Part shown: positions 44,880 to 53,571 of the stretch, one piece after another
Layout: every line of letters begins with the position of its first letter
Numbering within the stretch: the first letter of the stretch is position 1
NCBI GenBank assembly: GCA_003223115.1
Contig: QHXW01000003.1
Span: 1-56,933, forward strand
Source: Acidobacteriota bacterium
Lineage (GTDB): Bacteria; Acidobacteriota; Terriglobia; Bryobacterales; Bryobacteraceae
Direction of reading: 5' to 3'
Length of the DNA: 56,933 bases
Notes under the pieces: generated by a model
The model's input: only the letters and a program-made list of their open reading frames with translations
What the model was told of the DNA's origin: nothing
Databases searched by the model: none
Made by a program: the position numbers and the translations under genes

Positions 44880-45020
44880 ATGCTGACGATTTCCGCCCTT
44901 TTTACTGAAAAATAGCCACCAATATCAGGTGCAGGCGCCTGAATGACGTCCCGGCCGGAGTTTGGTCGCCGGGCTGTATAATGCTCCACATACATTGTGG
45001 AAAAATCACGGCCGCAGTAG
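44880..45020. other. Promoter-like intergenic segment
   Basis: A TATAAT lies on the plus strand near 44980 without a clear -35, and a small inverted repeat around GGTGCAGGCGCC is nearby. No gene. It may be the old promoter of the MFS relic. Confidence 0.3.
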
Positions 45021-46064
45021 GGCCAGTGTAACAGCAAGGGACGGTGTTTCACGGCCTGTGCTGGCCACGGCCTGCGCCAGCCTGATGGCCTTTGCGTTCT
45101 CCGCAAACTATAAAAACCACGCACCTATGGTGGTCTGGCTCTCTCTCCCGGGAGCTGGATTTTAACCAAATGCAGGCCGGATCTTCTGACTACCGGCATC
45201 TTTGTCAGCCACGCGGCTCTGCAGGCCCCTGGCGGCCATCTGGCGGATCGCCTGGGCCCTGGCAGGGTCCTGATCGCAGCCATGGCCGTGGTGGCCGTTG
45301 GGAACTTCGCCATTGCCTTCTCCGCCGCCTTCTGGCAGCTCCTGTTCTGGAACTATTTGTTGGCATTGGGACCGGGACATGTTTTGTGGCCGGCGCCAGG
45401 TACATTTCCGAGGCCGTTACCGGCACGCGGCGGCATGTGGCGCAAGGGCTTTACGGAGGGTCCATTCTGCTGGGTTCGGGGTTTGTAATCATGGTGGTGC
45501 CGCGCCTGGTGCCCCGGGTTGGATGGCGTGGGGCTTTCCTGGTTACCGCGGACTGGCCCTTGTGACTGGCGCGCGGATCGTGGTCTTGCTCGGCCTCTCG
45601 CTGCATATCCCGCCGCGTGAAGCCGGAACCATAGGATGGCTGGTGCTGCTGCCCGGAATCGTAACGCGGCCGCTGGGTGGAGGGTTTCGACGTAAAATTC
45701 CTGTGCAGCCGCTGTTCGTAATGAGTTTGCCGATGAACGCTGCCGGTTGTTTTGCACTGGCATCGGGTAGCCATTCATTGGCTCTTGCTGTGGTGGCGGC
45801 CATCCTGCTGGGTACCGGGTGCGTCTGCCCTACGCCGCGCTGTACACGCGCACGGCCGCTCTGGTTCCTGAACGCGCTGGCGCTGCCATGGGATTCGTAA
45901 ACATGCTGGGCATCCTGATGATCCTGGTGGGAACTCCACTGCCCGGCCGTCTGGCCGATTGGACCGGAAGCTTTCGCGCCAGCTTCATCGCCCTCGGCGC
46001 CTTCACACTTGTAACCTGTATCGCGGTATTTTGTCTCAGGGATGAACCTTCTCCAGTTATTTGA
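45021..46064 (+). pseudogene. Decayed MFS transporter
   Basis: Pieces of one transporter are spread over all three plus-strand frames. VLATACASLMAFAFSANY and HAPMVV start it. IFVSHAALQAPGGHLADRLG (the conserved loop 2-3 motif), a WQLLFWNYLLALG segment, TCFVAGARYISEAVTGTRRH, YGGSILLGSGFVIMVVPRLV, then ARIVVLLGLS and later VRLPYAALYTRTAALVPERA, and finally FVNMLGILMILVG to the stop at 46064. At least five frameshifts are needed. The pieces sum to about 340 residues, and the segment expected after GWRGAFLVTA is missing. The decay is too heavy for sequencing error alone. Its 3' end overlaps the start of the next gene. Confidence 0.7.
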
Positions 46065-47502
46065 CGTTTCGCTGGTGGGACGGCGGGACGCGCCCGCGCT
46101 CGAGTTTGCCGCAACAGATGGCCGCGTGCAGCACCGTACTTTTGGCCAGATTGAAGATCAAAGCAACCGCCTGGTGCGAGCGTTTCGGTCCAGAGGGCTT
46201 GCCGCTGGCGACCGAATTTGCGTGTATTTGGCCAACTCGGTCGAGATGATCGAGCTGTTTGTGGCATGCGTCAAGTTGGGCGTGATCTTCGTACCCATCA
46301 ATATCCTGTACCGCGAACGCGAGATCGAGCATATTCTGCGCGATGCTCAACCGAAGTTCACCATCGCAGCCGACCAATTGCCGGGCGCCAAGGGGGACTG
46401 GAACGTCGAGCAACTGCTGCGCGATTCGGCCGAGCAGAGCCCGGAGAGATTGCCTGTTCCAACGCTCGATGGCGATTCGCCCGCCGCCATCGTCTACACG
46501 TCAGGCACCACGGGCACATCTAAGGGAGCTCTCCTGACGTATCACAACTTCGCCGCCAACGCGGCGAATCTAATCGCTTGCTGGCAGATCACGAGCAGTG
46601 ACCGATTTCTATTGCCGCTGCCGCTTTTCCACGTGCACGGCCTGGCCAACGGCCTCCACTGCTGGCTGATCAGCGGCTGTCTGATGCGTCTCCTCGAGCG
46701 CTTCGAGCACGAGAAAGGTGTGGCGACGTTGCTGGCGTTCCGGCCGACGCTGGTCTTCGGGGTCCCGGCAATCTACGTGTGGCTGCTCGAAACACCTCCG
46801 CAGGCCGCGAGCGAGATCGGACGATCAATGCGCTTGTTCGTCTCGGGATCGGCGCCGTTGCCCGTGCAGGTGCTCGAAGAATTTCGCACGCTATTCGGGC
46901 ACACCATCCTCGAGCGCTACGGGATGAGCGAGACGCTCATGAACCTGAGCAATCCATACGCCGGTGAGCGGCGGGCCGGCACTGTGGGATTTCCGCTGCC
47001 GGGCGTTTCGGCGCGGCTGCTCGATAAGGAACTGCACGCGGTGGCCGATGGTGAAATCGGAGAATTGTATCTGCGTGGTCCCAACGTGTTTCCAGGCTAC
47101 TGGAATAGACCTGACGCCACGCGCGAAGTGTTCTTCGACGGCTGGTTTCGAACGGGAGATCTGGCGGTTCGCTCGGCGGATGGTTATTACACGCTCAAAG
47201 GCCGCACGAGCGACCTGATTATTTCCGGCGGCTACAACATCTATCCCCGCGAAATTGAGGAGTTTCTGGTGGAGCAGCCGGAGATCGTGGAAGCCGTGGT
47301 GGTGGGCCTGGCGGACCGCGTGCGTGGTGAAGTGCCGGTGGCCTACGTGGTCACGCGTTGCGATTTCAGCGCTGAAGATCTGGCAGCGCGCTGCCGGGCG
47401 GTGCTCGCGTCCTTCAAAGTTCCCAGAGCCTTTGTGGCGGTGGACAAGCTGCCGCGCAATGCCATGGGAAAAATCCAGAAACACCTACTGCCGCGCGGGT
47501 AA
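46042..47502 (+). CDS. AMP-dependent acyl-CoA synthetase (malonyl-CoA synthetase-like)
   Basis: 486 residues. ANL-superfamily adenylating enzyme: P-loop VYTSGTTGTSKGA (151-163), RYGMSET (about 293) and the hinge region FFDGWFRTGDLA. The C-terminal domain has GRTSDLIISGGYNIYPREIE and the catalytic lysine near the end in LPRNAMGKIQKHLL. The short N-terminus and LFHVHGLANGL segment recall malonyl-CoA synthetase (MatB), which makes malonyl-CoA from malonate, but other short or dicarboxylic acids are possible. It begins inside the end of the MFS relic. Confidence 0.88.
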   Translation: MNLLQLFDVSLVGRRDAPALEFAATDGRVQHRTFGQIEDQSNRLVRAFRSRGLAAGDRICVYLANSVEMIELFVACVKLGVIFVPINILYREREIEHILRDAQPKFTIAADQLPGAKGDWNVEQLLRDSAEQSPERLPVPTLDGDSPAAIVYTSGTTGTSKGALLTYHNFAANAANLIACWQITSSDRFLLPLPLFHVHGLANGLHCWLISGCLMRLLERFEHEKGVATLLAFRPTLVFGVPAIYVWLLETPPQAASEIGRSMRLFVSGSAPLPVQVLEEFRTLFGHTILERYGMSETLMNLSNPYAGERRAGTVGFPLPGVSARLLDKELHAVADGEIGELYLRGPNVFPGYWNRPDATREVFFDGWFRTGDLAVRSADGYYTLKGRTSDLIISGGYNIYPREIEEFLVEQPEIVEAVVVGLADRVRGEVPVAYVVTRCDFSAEDLAARCRAVLASFKVPRAFVAVDKLPRNAMGKIQKHLLPRG

Positions 47503-47536
47503 GCAGAATAATACGTCGTCCATCATGAAGTCCTCT

Positions 47537-48130
47537 CTACTGGCCGCCGTCCGATGACGCCGCCGTCAGCACCTGACTGGAAACCGGCTGAGCAGACGCG
47601 GCAGGTGTTGCAAAAATCTGTGCAATCTCAGCGTCGCGTTGCCCGTGGAGTTCCACCACGTCGCCCACCGAAACCAGCTCGAATAACTCTTCTACGTCGC
47701 TGTTTCGCATTCGGATGCAACCGTGGGAAGCACGCCGCCCGATGGAGCGGGGATTATTCGTCCCGTGGATACCATAACTCTTGCGGCTTAATCCCAGCCA
47801 GCGTGTGCCCACCGGATTATTCTTGCCCGCCGCCACCACCGTATCCCCACTGTACCAGGCCGGGTTTTTCACGCGCTGCAGAATCGTGTAAGTTCCGGCT
47901 GGCGACGGAGTCGCGGCGGCGCCCACGGCAGTCCGATAAATCTTCACCACGCGCCCGTCTTCAACCAGTGCCAGCTTCCGGTCGGGAATGCTGACCACAA
48001 TGCGGCGCTGGGGCCGAGCTTGAATCCGAACCTCATTTTGCTTGTCCTGGCTAAGAGCTTCGGCGGCCGCGACCACGGACATCACGATGAGCGATTGGAC
48101 GCGCCTGAGTGTCACAGGGGTGGGTCTCAT
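47537..48130 (-). CDS. L,D-transpeptidase (YkuD domain)
   Basis: 197 residues from ATG 48130, behind GGAGGAAC. Signal peptide about 1-27. The YkuD domain spans about 40-165: RRIVVSIPDRKLALVEDGRV, GAAATPSPAGTYTILQRV and the catalytic signature IHGTNNPRSIGRRASHGCIR with nucleophile C138. The family makes 3-3 peptidoglycan crosslinks or attaches lipoproteins to the wall in the periplasm. It is convergent with the acyl-CoA synthetase gene. Confidence 0.93.
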   Translation of the reverse strand: MRPTPVTLRRVQSLIVMSVVAAAEALSQDKQNEVRIQARPQRRIVVSIPDRKLALVEDGRVVKIYRTAVGAAATPSPAGTYTILQRVKNPAWYSGDTVVAAGKNNPVGTRWLGLSRKSYGIHGTNNPRSIGRRASHGCIRMRNSDVEELFELVSVGDVVELHGQRDAEIAQIFATPAASAQPVSSQVLTAASSDGGQ

Positions 48131-48269
48131 TTTCTTTGTTCCTCCGCTCACGCCGTTACATAAAGCAAGAGCGAAGCCAGCGTCTAAGTTATTGATTTAA
48201 TAGCTAGTACCCAAGAGGTTCCGTGTGTGAGAGGACACGGCTGTGGGAGTCCGGACGCAAAAAAGGGAG

Positions 48270-49577
48270 CTACTGCAAAAGCGGCCATCCATTGCGCGTT
48301 GGCAGCGCGGAATAAATGGCACGGGCTTTTTCGAACAAGGCGATCATGACCGCGCGATCCTGGCCGTTTCGAAAACCAGGCGCGGCTTTGTAGAAGCCGA
48401 TCTCACGATCGATCCAGTTGATGAAAAATCTCGCGTCCTGGGAAACCACTCCCGAGCGGCCCGCGAACTCCACATAAACGGGACTGGTTTGCGCGAAGTG
48501 AATGGTCGTGCCCGGGTGCTCGAAACACCGCGCCGCGAGCCAGCCCGTGTCGTCAACCGGAAAACGAAATCGAGCACTAGCTTCTGCTGGTTTCCGGTCG
48601 CCGCGGCCGAGCGGATCACGCGGCTCTTATGGATGACCTCTAGGCGATCGAGCGGAGCGGCCGATGAGGCTTCGGCGTGCACGCGCAGCTTGCGCGCTTT
48701 CCTTTCCTTCCAGCAAATCGCAATGACGCGCCAGGCTCCTGCCCGTTGACCGTCAGAAAGATCATGGGGCCGTTCGTCGCGAAATTGCGCCCGGCCTTTA
48801 GCGCGCTCAACCAGCGGTTAACACTGAATGGACGGCTGACTTTCACGTAGAGGCGGTTGTAGCCCAGGGGCGACGCCATCACGCCCGAGGCGCTTCCACC
48901 GGAAACCGGCAGTCGAAAGCCGCAATTGAGAAAGCGGTAATAGACATCCATGGCCCAGAGCGGCATGCCAGCCACGGTATTGAATTCCGGCCGCTCCTTC
49001 AGAATCATGCCCCCCTGTCAGTTTCGAGCAGGACGTTGTGACGGTTGAAGTGATTGTGCACAACGCCCGCGAAATCGACCAGGCCTAGCGCTACCAGTGC
49101 AGCCACGTCGCGCCGCATGATCTTTTCGGCATCGACATAAGCATGCTGGGCGTGAGCGGGGACGCAGAATTCATCGTTGGGCGGCCAACCCAGCCGGCTC
49201 ATGTCTATCCAGCGCTCAAGTGGAATCTTTACGGCGCGGTCCTCGCCGGTTTTCAAGTCAATCGAGCCGGTATAAGGACGGTATTCAGGGCCGCGCTCGC
49301 AGGTAAGCGAATATCGGCCGGCGGGAAGATCGATCGAGAAAGGGCCGGAAGAAATGAAATTGTGTTCGTCGTTCTTGTTGTACGTGATGGCGCCGGCAGG
49401 AGCCCAATTCTTACCCGCAGCGTCAGCGAGATAGAAACGGGCTGGGATAACCTTGCCGGTCTGGCGGTCTTCGACGCGCAGCTTGGCAGGCGATGCGGCG
49501 CGTAGCGCCTTCGGACCCACCAAAGCCGCCAATACCAGAAGCGCGATGACCGCTCGTCCGGGTAGTCGAGCTACCAC
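48270..49577 (-). pseudogene. CehA/McbA-family metallohydrolase-like protein, three frameshifts
   Basis: A GTG at 49577 overlaps the upstream DUF1501 stop. Signal peptide about 1-27, then an N-terminal beta domain and VVHNHFNRHNVLLETDRG. The frame ends at a G6 run near 49011-49016; with one more G it continues GMILKERPEFNTVAGMPLWA, LNCGFRLPVSGGSASGVM and GPMIFLTVNGQEPG. A second break near 48690 leads to HAEASSAAPLDRLEVIHKSR and a third near 48560 to FPVDDTGWLAARCFEHPG and a C-terminus at 48270. Rejoined length is about 435 residues, full for this group. The family contains PHP-type hydrolases. Indels in homopolymers suggest consensus errors rather than decay. Confidence 0.75.
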
Positions 49578-51010
49578 AACTCGAGGACGGGCTTGCCCTT
49601 CACCAGCTCGCGCGGCTGATTCAGATGATTCAGCACGGTCATGTCGGGATCGATGCCCAGCGAGTAGTACACCGTCGCCAGCAGGTCGTTCGGATGCACC
49701 GGTTTCTCTTTCGGCGCGGAGCCGGTCTGGTCAGAAGAGCCGTAGACTCGTCCGGCTTGCATGCCAATGCCGGCGACGAGCGCGGTGTAGCAGTAAGGCC
49801 AATGGTCGCGGCCGTCCGGAGAATTGGTGTTGCCGGAGGTACTGACACCCAGGCGCGGCGAACGGCCGAACTCACCGACCGTTACTAGCAGCGTGTCTTT
49901 GAACATGCCGCGCTGCGTCATGTCTTCGAGCAGTGCCGACACCCCCCGATCGAGGATGGGGCAGTGCAGATTCTTCAGCGGCCCGAAATTCGCCGCGTGA
50001 GTGTCCCAGGCGTCCACTTCCGGGTTACCGTTGGCGACAGCGGGCCAGTTCATCTGTACGAAGCGCGTACCGGCTTCAATCAGGCGCCGCGAAAGCAGCA
50101 GACCCTGGCCGAATGTGGTGCGCCCGTAGCGCTCGCGGACTTTGTCGGATTCCTTGGTCAGGTCGAAGGCCTCGCGCGCTTTGCCGGAGAGCACCAGGTC
50201 GAAGGCTTTGCCGTAGTACTCATCGATGGCGTAATCCTTGAGCGCTTTCTCGAGATCGGGCATCGACCCATTGATGCCTTTGAGCATGGTGAAGCGGTCT
50301 TTCAGACGATCAGGCGATACGTCTTTGCGCAACGTCAGGTCATCCAGCTTGATGGGTTTGTTCGGATCCTGATAGAGGCGATAGGGATCGTATGCTTTTC
50401 CTAGAAAACCCGCCGCTCCGCCTTTACCGATGACACCTGATTCCTGAAGCGGCCGCGGCATTTCGACGAACGGCAGCACGGGTTCGGTGGGCGGTTTGAG
50501 CTTGGAAATGTGCGAGCCGGCGGTGGGAAAGTCTGCAGGCGAGGGCGGCTCCAGTTGTCCGGACGGCGAAACTTTGTCGGGAGGATAGCCGGTGAGCATC
50601 TGGTAAATCGCCGCGGTGTGATTGAACAGACCGGTGGGCGTGTAGCTCATGGAACGAATAAGCGCGCACTTATCCATTTGCTGCGCCAGCATGGGCATGG
50701 TTTCGCTGAGCTGTATGCCCGGGACGTTGGTGGGGATGGCTTTGAATTCGCCGCGGATGCTGGTGGGCGCCTCCGGCTTTGGATCCCAAATGTCCAGGTG
50801 GCTGGGGCCGCCTTGCAGGAAGATCAGGATCACGGATTTGGCCGAGCCGAACCCGTGCGCGCCATCCAGACGCGATGCGCCCTGAGCTTTCTGCCATTGG
50901 AAGAAATTCGCCAGGTTCAATCCGAACAAACCCACAGAACCTGCGCGCAACAGCTCTCGCCTTGTTGGACCATCACACAAGCAGCCTTTACGGCCCGGAA
51001 TCGTCAGCAT
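49571..51010 (-). CDS. DUF1501 family protein, Tat-exported
   Basis: 479 residues. The N-terminus CDGPTRRELLRAGSVGLFGL is a twin-arginine signal. The DUF1501 domain, distantly related to sulfatases and alkaline phosphatases, shows VILIFLQGGPSHLDIWDPKP (near 60-80), FPTAGSHISKLK, WDTHAANFGPLKN and VTVGEFGRSPRLG, with GRDHWPYCYTALVAG as the last metal-site-like segment. Function unknown; these proteins occur with DUF1549/DUF1553 cytochromes in planctomycetes, verrucomicrobia and acidobacteria. Its stop overlaps the GTG of the next gene; the DUF1549 gene ends 94 bases upstream. Confidence 0.93.
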   Translation of the reverse strand: MLTIPGRKGCLCDGPTRRELLRAGSVGLFGLNLANFFQWQKAQGASRLDGAHGFGSAKSVILIFLQGGPSHLDIWDPKPEAPTSIRGEFKAIPTNVPGIQLSETMPMLAQQMDKCALIRSMSYTPTGLFNHTAAIYQMLTGYPPDKVSPSGQLEPPSPADFPTAGSHISKLKPPTEPVLPFVEMPRPLQESGVIGKGGAAGFLGKAYDPYRLYQDPNKPIKLDDLTLRKDVSPDRLKDRFTMLKGINGSMPDLEKALKDYAIDEYYGKAFDLVLSGKAREAFDLTKESDKVRERYGRTTFGQGLLLSRRLIEAGTRFVQMNWPAVANGNPEVDAWDTHAANFGPLKNLHCPILDRGVSALLEDMTQRGMFKDTLLVTVGEFGRSPRLGVSTSGNTNSPDGRDHWPYCYTALVAGIGMQAGRVYGSSDQTGSAPKEKPVHPNDLLATVYYSLGIDPDMTVLNHLNQPRELVKGKPVLELW

Positions 51011-51040
51011 GAAACCCTCCTCGAAAGGTGCCAGGTGCTT

Positions 51041-51097
51041 GGTGTTAGGTGCCAGGGAAAACCCAAAACCTGAAACTGAAACACCTGAAACCTAACA
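51041..51097. repeat. Inverted repeat between DUF1549 and DUF1501 genes
   Basis: GTGTTAGGT (51041-51049) is perfectly complementary to ACCTAACAC (51089-51097). The 94-base interval also has GGTGCCAGG direct repeats. Low-complexity spacer DNA, possibly an mRNA hairpin that tunes the two genes. Confidence 0.45.
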
Positions 51098-51104
51098 CGT
51101 GCCT

Positions 51105-53564
51105 TCACCTGTTGTACAAAAATGCCTTGCTGTTCACCAGCGACCAGAGCAGATCCTGCGCCCACGCGGCGCGGCTGGCTCCAGGCCGCAAGAATGTCAT
51201 GGCGGCGTCGTACTCTTTCGCCGTTGGAGCCCGGCTGAGCGACGCCAGATACAACTCTTCGACAATCGCGCGATCGGACGCGCCTGCCAGAATCAATTTC
51301 GCGACGCGGCCTTTGGGGTCGGCGATAGCGTCGGCGATGGTGCGGCCATTCACCAGGTTCAGAGCCTGGGGCAGGCTGATATCGCTGCGCCGTTCGCACT
51401 CACAGGACGATTCGCGGGCCGGGCGTCCGAAAACATCGAGAAATCCGTCTTTGCCAACATGCGGATCGGGAAACTCTTCAGCCTTGGTTTCGGGAGGCAC
51501 CTCGGGAAACTTGGGCCGATGTCCTGCCGCCAGCGAAATAGCATCCATCAACTCTTCGGCGCTAAGACGGCGAGGCATGGCGTGCGAGAAGTTGACCTTG
51601 TCATCCCCATTCCATTCGTTGGCGTGGATGCCGGCCTGATAAGCGCGCGAGCTGACGATGACTCTCATGAGGTGTTTCAAATCGAAGTCATGATCGGTCA
51701 GATCCTTCGTCAGAGCCTCGAGCAGCGCCTCGTTGACCGCGGGATTTGAAGCGCGAATATCATCCACAGGTTCGATGATGCCGCGGCCCAGGAAGTAGCT
51801 CCAGAGGCGGTTCGCAATGGCGCGCGCGAAAAATGGATTCTCTTTGGATGTCAGCCAATCGACCAGGGCCTCTCGGCGGTCCTTCGTGGGAATGGGCGGA
51901 GCACTGAGACTCGCCACCAGAAACTTGGGCTCGACCACGCGTCCGGTCTTGGGATGCTTAATTTCATTGTCATCGCGCTTGTCGTAAACGATTTCATCAC
52001 CGCTCTGGAAGCCGGGCTTCAAGCCGATGGAGCCGAAAAAGGCCACCATCTCGTAATACTGATTCTGAGTCCACTTTTCGAAGGGATGGTCATGGCACTG
52101 CGTGCAGACCATGCGTACGCCAAGGAACAATTGCGTGGTCTTTTCCATCGAGACCTTGGGATTTCGGGTGACACGGAAGAAATTGGCCGCTGGATTTTCG
52201 AACGAGCTTCCTCGCGCCGTCAGCAGCTCGCGCACGAACTTGTCGTAGGGTTTATTTTGCGCGATGGAGTCGCGAATCCAGTCGCGGAACTCCCACATAC
52301 CCTTGTCGCTGAGGTAGCGCCGGCTGACCTGCAGCAGATCGCCCCACTTGAGCGTCCAGTGGTCCACGTATTCCGGCTGCGACAACAGCTGTTCGATGGT
52401 GCGAGAGCGCTTGGTACGCGAATCGGTTTTATCCGCGATGAAAGCGCGCAGCTCTTCGGGTGTGGGCTGCACGCCGCTGATGTCGAGCGACACGCGCCTG
52501 AGAAACTCCGCATCGTCTACCGTAGGCGTCGGCAGAATTTTGAGACGTTTCAGCTTGGCGTCGATCAGTTCATCAACGTAGTTGTATTGCGGAAGTCTAT
52601 TCCAAACAAAGCCAGCGTTCGGATTGAGCATCGTGATGGGCACGGAGACAAACTTGCCTTCATAGCGCACCAGCAGCGCGGCTTCACCCTTGCGCTCACC
52701 TTTCACGCGGGCGGCGGCGTCAACGTCGGCGATCTCGGGTATGTTACTCGAAATATTGGCTTCACGGGTTACGTCGCGGACCGTGCCGTCCGAGTAATGC
52801 GCCAGCGCAATGACCTGCTGGCTTTGATCGGGCCCGTGCATGAAGACTTCTTTGGGCAGCACCTCGAGCTTGTCAACGCGGTCTGTCGTAGGATTGCCGA
52901 AGGGCACGCCGGCCGAAATCCAATGTAGCAGCGTGTTGTAATAGCGCGAGCCCAGTTCCACGCGCAGACCTCCGCCATGCGCCACCTGCTGTGTAGGCTT
53001 GGCCAGCATCAGGCTGCGGGCCGGATCAGCGCGATTAAAGCGACGGCCGGACATGTCATAGAGCAACGCTTCGTAATCGAATTCAGGATCGTATCCTCGC
53101 AGCGAGAGCTTGAACCCGTTCTTGCCTTTCGCGGAACCGTGACAGGTGCCAGCAGTGCAGCCGACCTTATTGAGCACCGGTTCCACATCACGGATGAAAC
53201 TGATCTGCGGCGGCTTCGAGAGGTCGCCCACGCGCACTGTGAATTGCGCTTGCTTACCGCCCGCGGTCACCGTCACTTGCGTTTCGCCCTGGCGGACCGG
53301 GTACAGATATTGATCGGACTCCACCTTGACGATGGATTCGGCGGGCACAAATTGCGCCGACGACGTGAGATCCAGCCTGTCACCTGCCGGAGTGGTGCCC
53401 GTCACCAGCACGCGCATGCCTTCATCCTGGGCGCGAAGAATCAGCTCGGCGGGCTCGACCAACAGCTCTGTAATTTTGGGACTTTGCTTGGCGCTGGACG
53501 GCGCGGCGCGCGTCGTCCAAGACAGTATGAACATCAGCGCGACGGTCCAACTCGTTCTCCACAT
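51105..53564 (-). CDS. DUF1549/DUF1553 protein with Ig-like and heme-like motifs
   Basis: 819 residues. Signal peptide about 1-20. An Ig-like (BIG2-type) domain at about 30-112 precedes a cytochrome-c-like segment: VGCTAGTCHGSAKG (C136, C141, H142, C-x4-CH spacing). The DUF1549 domain is about 325-520 (PQYNYVDELIDAKL, FLRRVSLDISGVQPTPEELR) and contains CTQCHDHPFEKW, a regular CxxCH. DUF1553 follows (about 560-800: RREALVDWLTSKENPFFARA, IANRLWSYFLGRGIIEPVDD, NSKAFLYNR). These planctomycete-type domains are of unknown function. Upstream gene ends 7 bases before the start, so it is in the same operon as DUF1501, PPC and WD40. Confidence 0.93.
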   Translation of the reverse strand: MWRTSWTVALMFILSWTTRAAPSSAKQSPKITELLVEPAELILRAQDEGMRVLVTGTTPAGDRLDLTSSAQFVPAESIVKVESDQYLYPVRQGETQVTVTAGGKQAQFTVRVGDLSKPPQISFIRDVEPVLNKVGCTAGTCHGSAKGKNGFKLSLRGYDPEFDYEALLYDMSGRRFNRADPARSLMLAKPTQQVAHGGGLRVELGSRYYNTLLHWISAGVPFGNPTTDRVDKLEVLPKEVFMHGPDQSQQVIALAHYSDGTVRDVTREANISSNIPEIADVDAAARVKGERKGEAALLVRYEGKFVSVPITMLNPNAGFVWNRLPQYNYVDELIDAKLKRLKILPTPTVDDAEFLRRVSLDISGVQPTPEELRAFIADKTDSRTKRSRTIEQLLSQPEYVDHWTLKWGDLLQVSRRYLSDKGMWEFRDWIRDSIAQNKPYDKFVRELLTARGSSFENPAANFFRVTRNPKVSMEKTTQLFLGVRMVCTQCHDHPFEKWTQNQYYEMVAFFGSIGLKPGFQSGDEIVYDKRDDNEIKHPKTGRVVEPKFLVASLSAPPIPTKDRREALVDWLTSKENPFFARAIANRLWSYFLGRGIIEPVDDIRASNPAVNEALLEALTKDLTDHDFDLKHLMRVIVSSRAYQAGIHANEWNGDDKVNFSHAMPRRLSAEELMDAISLAAGHRPKFPEVPPETKAEEFPDPHVGKDGFLDVFGRPARESSCECERRSDISLPQALNLVNGRTIADAIADPKGRVAKLILAGASDRAIVEELYLASLSRAPTAKEYDAAMTFLRPGASRAAWAQDLLWSLVNSKAFLYNR

Positions 53565-53571
53565 TGTCTAT

